Shown: positions 63,070 through 64,000 of the stretch, piece by piece
Numbering within the stretch: position 1 is the stretch's first letter
Layout of the letters: every line of letters starts with the position of its first letter
Assembly: GCF_034259105.1 (NCBI RefSeq)
Contig: NZ_CP139478.1
Coordinates: forward strand, 1,787,001 to 1,851,000
Origin: Limosilactobacillus reuteri
GTDB taxonomy: Bacteria > Bacillota > Bacilli > Lactobacillales > Lactobacillaceae
Length of the DNA: 64,000 nucleotides
Reading direction: 5' to 3'
The notes under the pieces: model-generated
The model's input: the letters and a program-made list of their open reading frames with translations, nothing else
Told to the model about the DNA's origin: nothing
The model's database searches: none
Program-made: the position numbers and the translations under genes

Positions 63070-64000
63070 GTGAAACAAATTGTTACTGGCATCGTTGCTC
63101 ATGTCGATGCTGGAAAAACGACTTTAACCGAAGCCCTCATGTATGAAACCGGCGCTATTCGAAAGCTAGGCCGCGTGGATAATGGAGATGCTTTTTTAGA
63201 TCCTAATACGCTCGAAAAACAGCGCGGAATCACTCTTTTTACCCATCAAGCTGAACTAACCTACAATAACCTTGCGCTTACCCTTCTCGATACTCCGGGA
63301 CACGTCGATTTTGCTAGTCAAACAGAACAAGTCTTACCAGTTCTTGATTATGCAATTCTTGTCGTTTCAGCCACCGATGGTATTCAGGGATACACGCGCA
63401 CATTATGGGATCTTCTTGCGCGTTATGATATCCCGACCTTCATTTTCATTAACAAAGAAGACGTGATTGGTGCTAATCCTAGCGGTGTTATCGAGCAACT
63501 GCAAAAAGATTTTTCGCCGGCTTGCCTTGATTTTGCTGATCCATTAACTGATGAAGTTAGTGAAACAATTGCCATGCAGGATGATACAGTTTTAGAAAAC
63601 TACCTCAATACTGGCAGTCTTAGCGATCAAACAATTCAGCAATTGATTAAACAACGTAAAGTGTTCCCCTGTTATCGTGGAGCAGCCCTAAAGTTAACTG
63701 GAATCACTAAATTCTTAAAGGGACTTGAGAAATGGACTGTTACGCCTGAGTTCGCTGATGAGTTTGCGGCGCGGGTATTTAAGATTTCCCATGATGACAA
63801 GGGTAATAGGCTTAGTTGGGTTCGCGTATTCGGTGGCAAAATTCCAGCTAAAGTAGTTTTGTTAAATGAAGAAAAAGTGAACCAAATCCGAATATATAAC
63901 GGGGCTAAATTTACCCCAAGTCAGGTTTTAAACGCAGGTCAAGTCGGTGCTCTTACTGGACTAACTTCTACATCCCCTGGGCTTGGCCTTGGTAAAACAA
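63070..64000 (+). CDS. Tet(M)-like translational GTPase, N-terminal part (runs off the window)
   Basis: Open from GTG 63070 to the end of the window (310 codons, no stop). G domain: GIVAHVDAGKTTLTEALMYE (G1), RGIT (G2), LLDTPGHVDF (G3), INKED (G4). An EF-G-like domain 2 follows (AARVFKISHDDKGNRLSWVR). This is the ribosomal-protection/TetM-like family, which in lactobacilli also occurs as a chromosomal protein not tied to tetracycline resistance. Whether it confers resistance cannot be said. Only AGGTG before the GTG; weak site. Confidence 0.85.
   Translation, partial: MKQIVTGIVAHVDAGKTTLTEALMYETGAIRKLGRVDNGDAFLDPNTLEKQRGITLFTHQAELTYNNLALTLLDTPGHVDFASQTEQVLPVLDYAILVVSATDGIQGYTRTLWDLLARYDIPTFIFINKEDVIGANPSGVIEQLQKDFSPACLDFADPLTDEVSETIAMQDDTVLENYLNTGSLSDQTIQQLIKQRKVFPCYRGAALKLTGITKFLKGLEKWTVTPEFADEFAARVFKISHDDKGNRLSWVRVFGGKIPAKVVLLNEEKVNQIRIYNGAKFTPSQVLNAGQVGALTGLTSTSPGLGLGKT

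Overview
The window looks like the chromosome of a low-GC Gram-positive lactic acid bacterium, most probably Limosilactobacillus reuteri or a close relative. This is inferred from gene content and protein style: PepX and proline iminopeptidase, an R-specific short-chain alcohol dehydrogenase ending GGYTAQ, a TPP-controlled YkoEDC transporter, LTA synthase, DUF1304/DUF4870/PspC proteins and many IS30-type elements. No database search was possible. I saw no rRNA, tRNA, prophage or CRISPR array.

Layout. 0-4 kb: the tail of an IS1182-type transposase, LTA synthase and IS30-A copy 1. 4-9.2 kb: a DMT exporter, two damaged NADH-oxidase-like genes and an IS605-type element (tnpA plus an amber-interrupted tnpB). 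9.2-14.5 kb: housekeeping genes (HelD, DedA, a histidine phosphatase, HflX). 14.5-25 kb: a second IS30 type, stress-type small proteins (GlsB-like, CsbD), a D-2-hydroxyacid dehydrogenase, YhgE with its TetR regulator, PspC, a Fur-family regulator and a Nudix hydrolase. 25-33.4 kb: an APC permease, an MFS sugar-type transporter, a membrane-protein pseudogene with two internal stops and the potABCD polyamine operon. 33.5-42.3 kb: an insertion-sequence-rich block (IS30-A copies 2 and 3, a third IS30 type and an IS3-type element) around pip and pepX. 42.4-52 kb: a ferredoxin-NADP reductase, a nucleoside hydrolase, an alcohol dehydrogenase, a TauE-type exporter, a TPP riboswitch with ykoEDC and a CPA1 antiporter. 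52-64 kb: hydrolases, an XRE regulator with a methyltransferase-like protein, an ADH pseudogene, an orphan galactitol-type EIIC, an MFS exporter, an XRE-ABC ATPase fusion with a broken permease, LplA, UspA and the start of a Tet(M)-like GTPase.

The strongest unusual signals are these. (1) The three 1279-bp IS30-A copies carry 14-bp target duplications, far longer than the 2-3 bp usual for IS30. The duplication shared between copies 2 and 3 lies in inverted, exchanged positions, which indicates that the 8-kb pip-pepX block was inverted by recombination between them. This left pepX downstream of a transposase. (2) A 112-nt, almost fully paired rod-like RNA candidate lies at 61.2 kb; its wobble pairs fit a + strand transcript. 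(3) Two dispersed copies of a structured repeat, with a compensatory base pair, lie at 16.2 and 18.1 kb. (4) An XRE DNA-binding domain is fused to an ABC ATPase. (5) At least six genes are freshly broken, by all three stop codons and by frameshifts, so the strain appears to be undergoing gene decay rather than stop-codon recoding.
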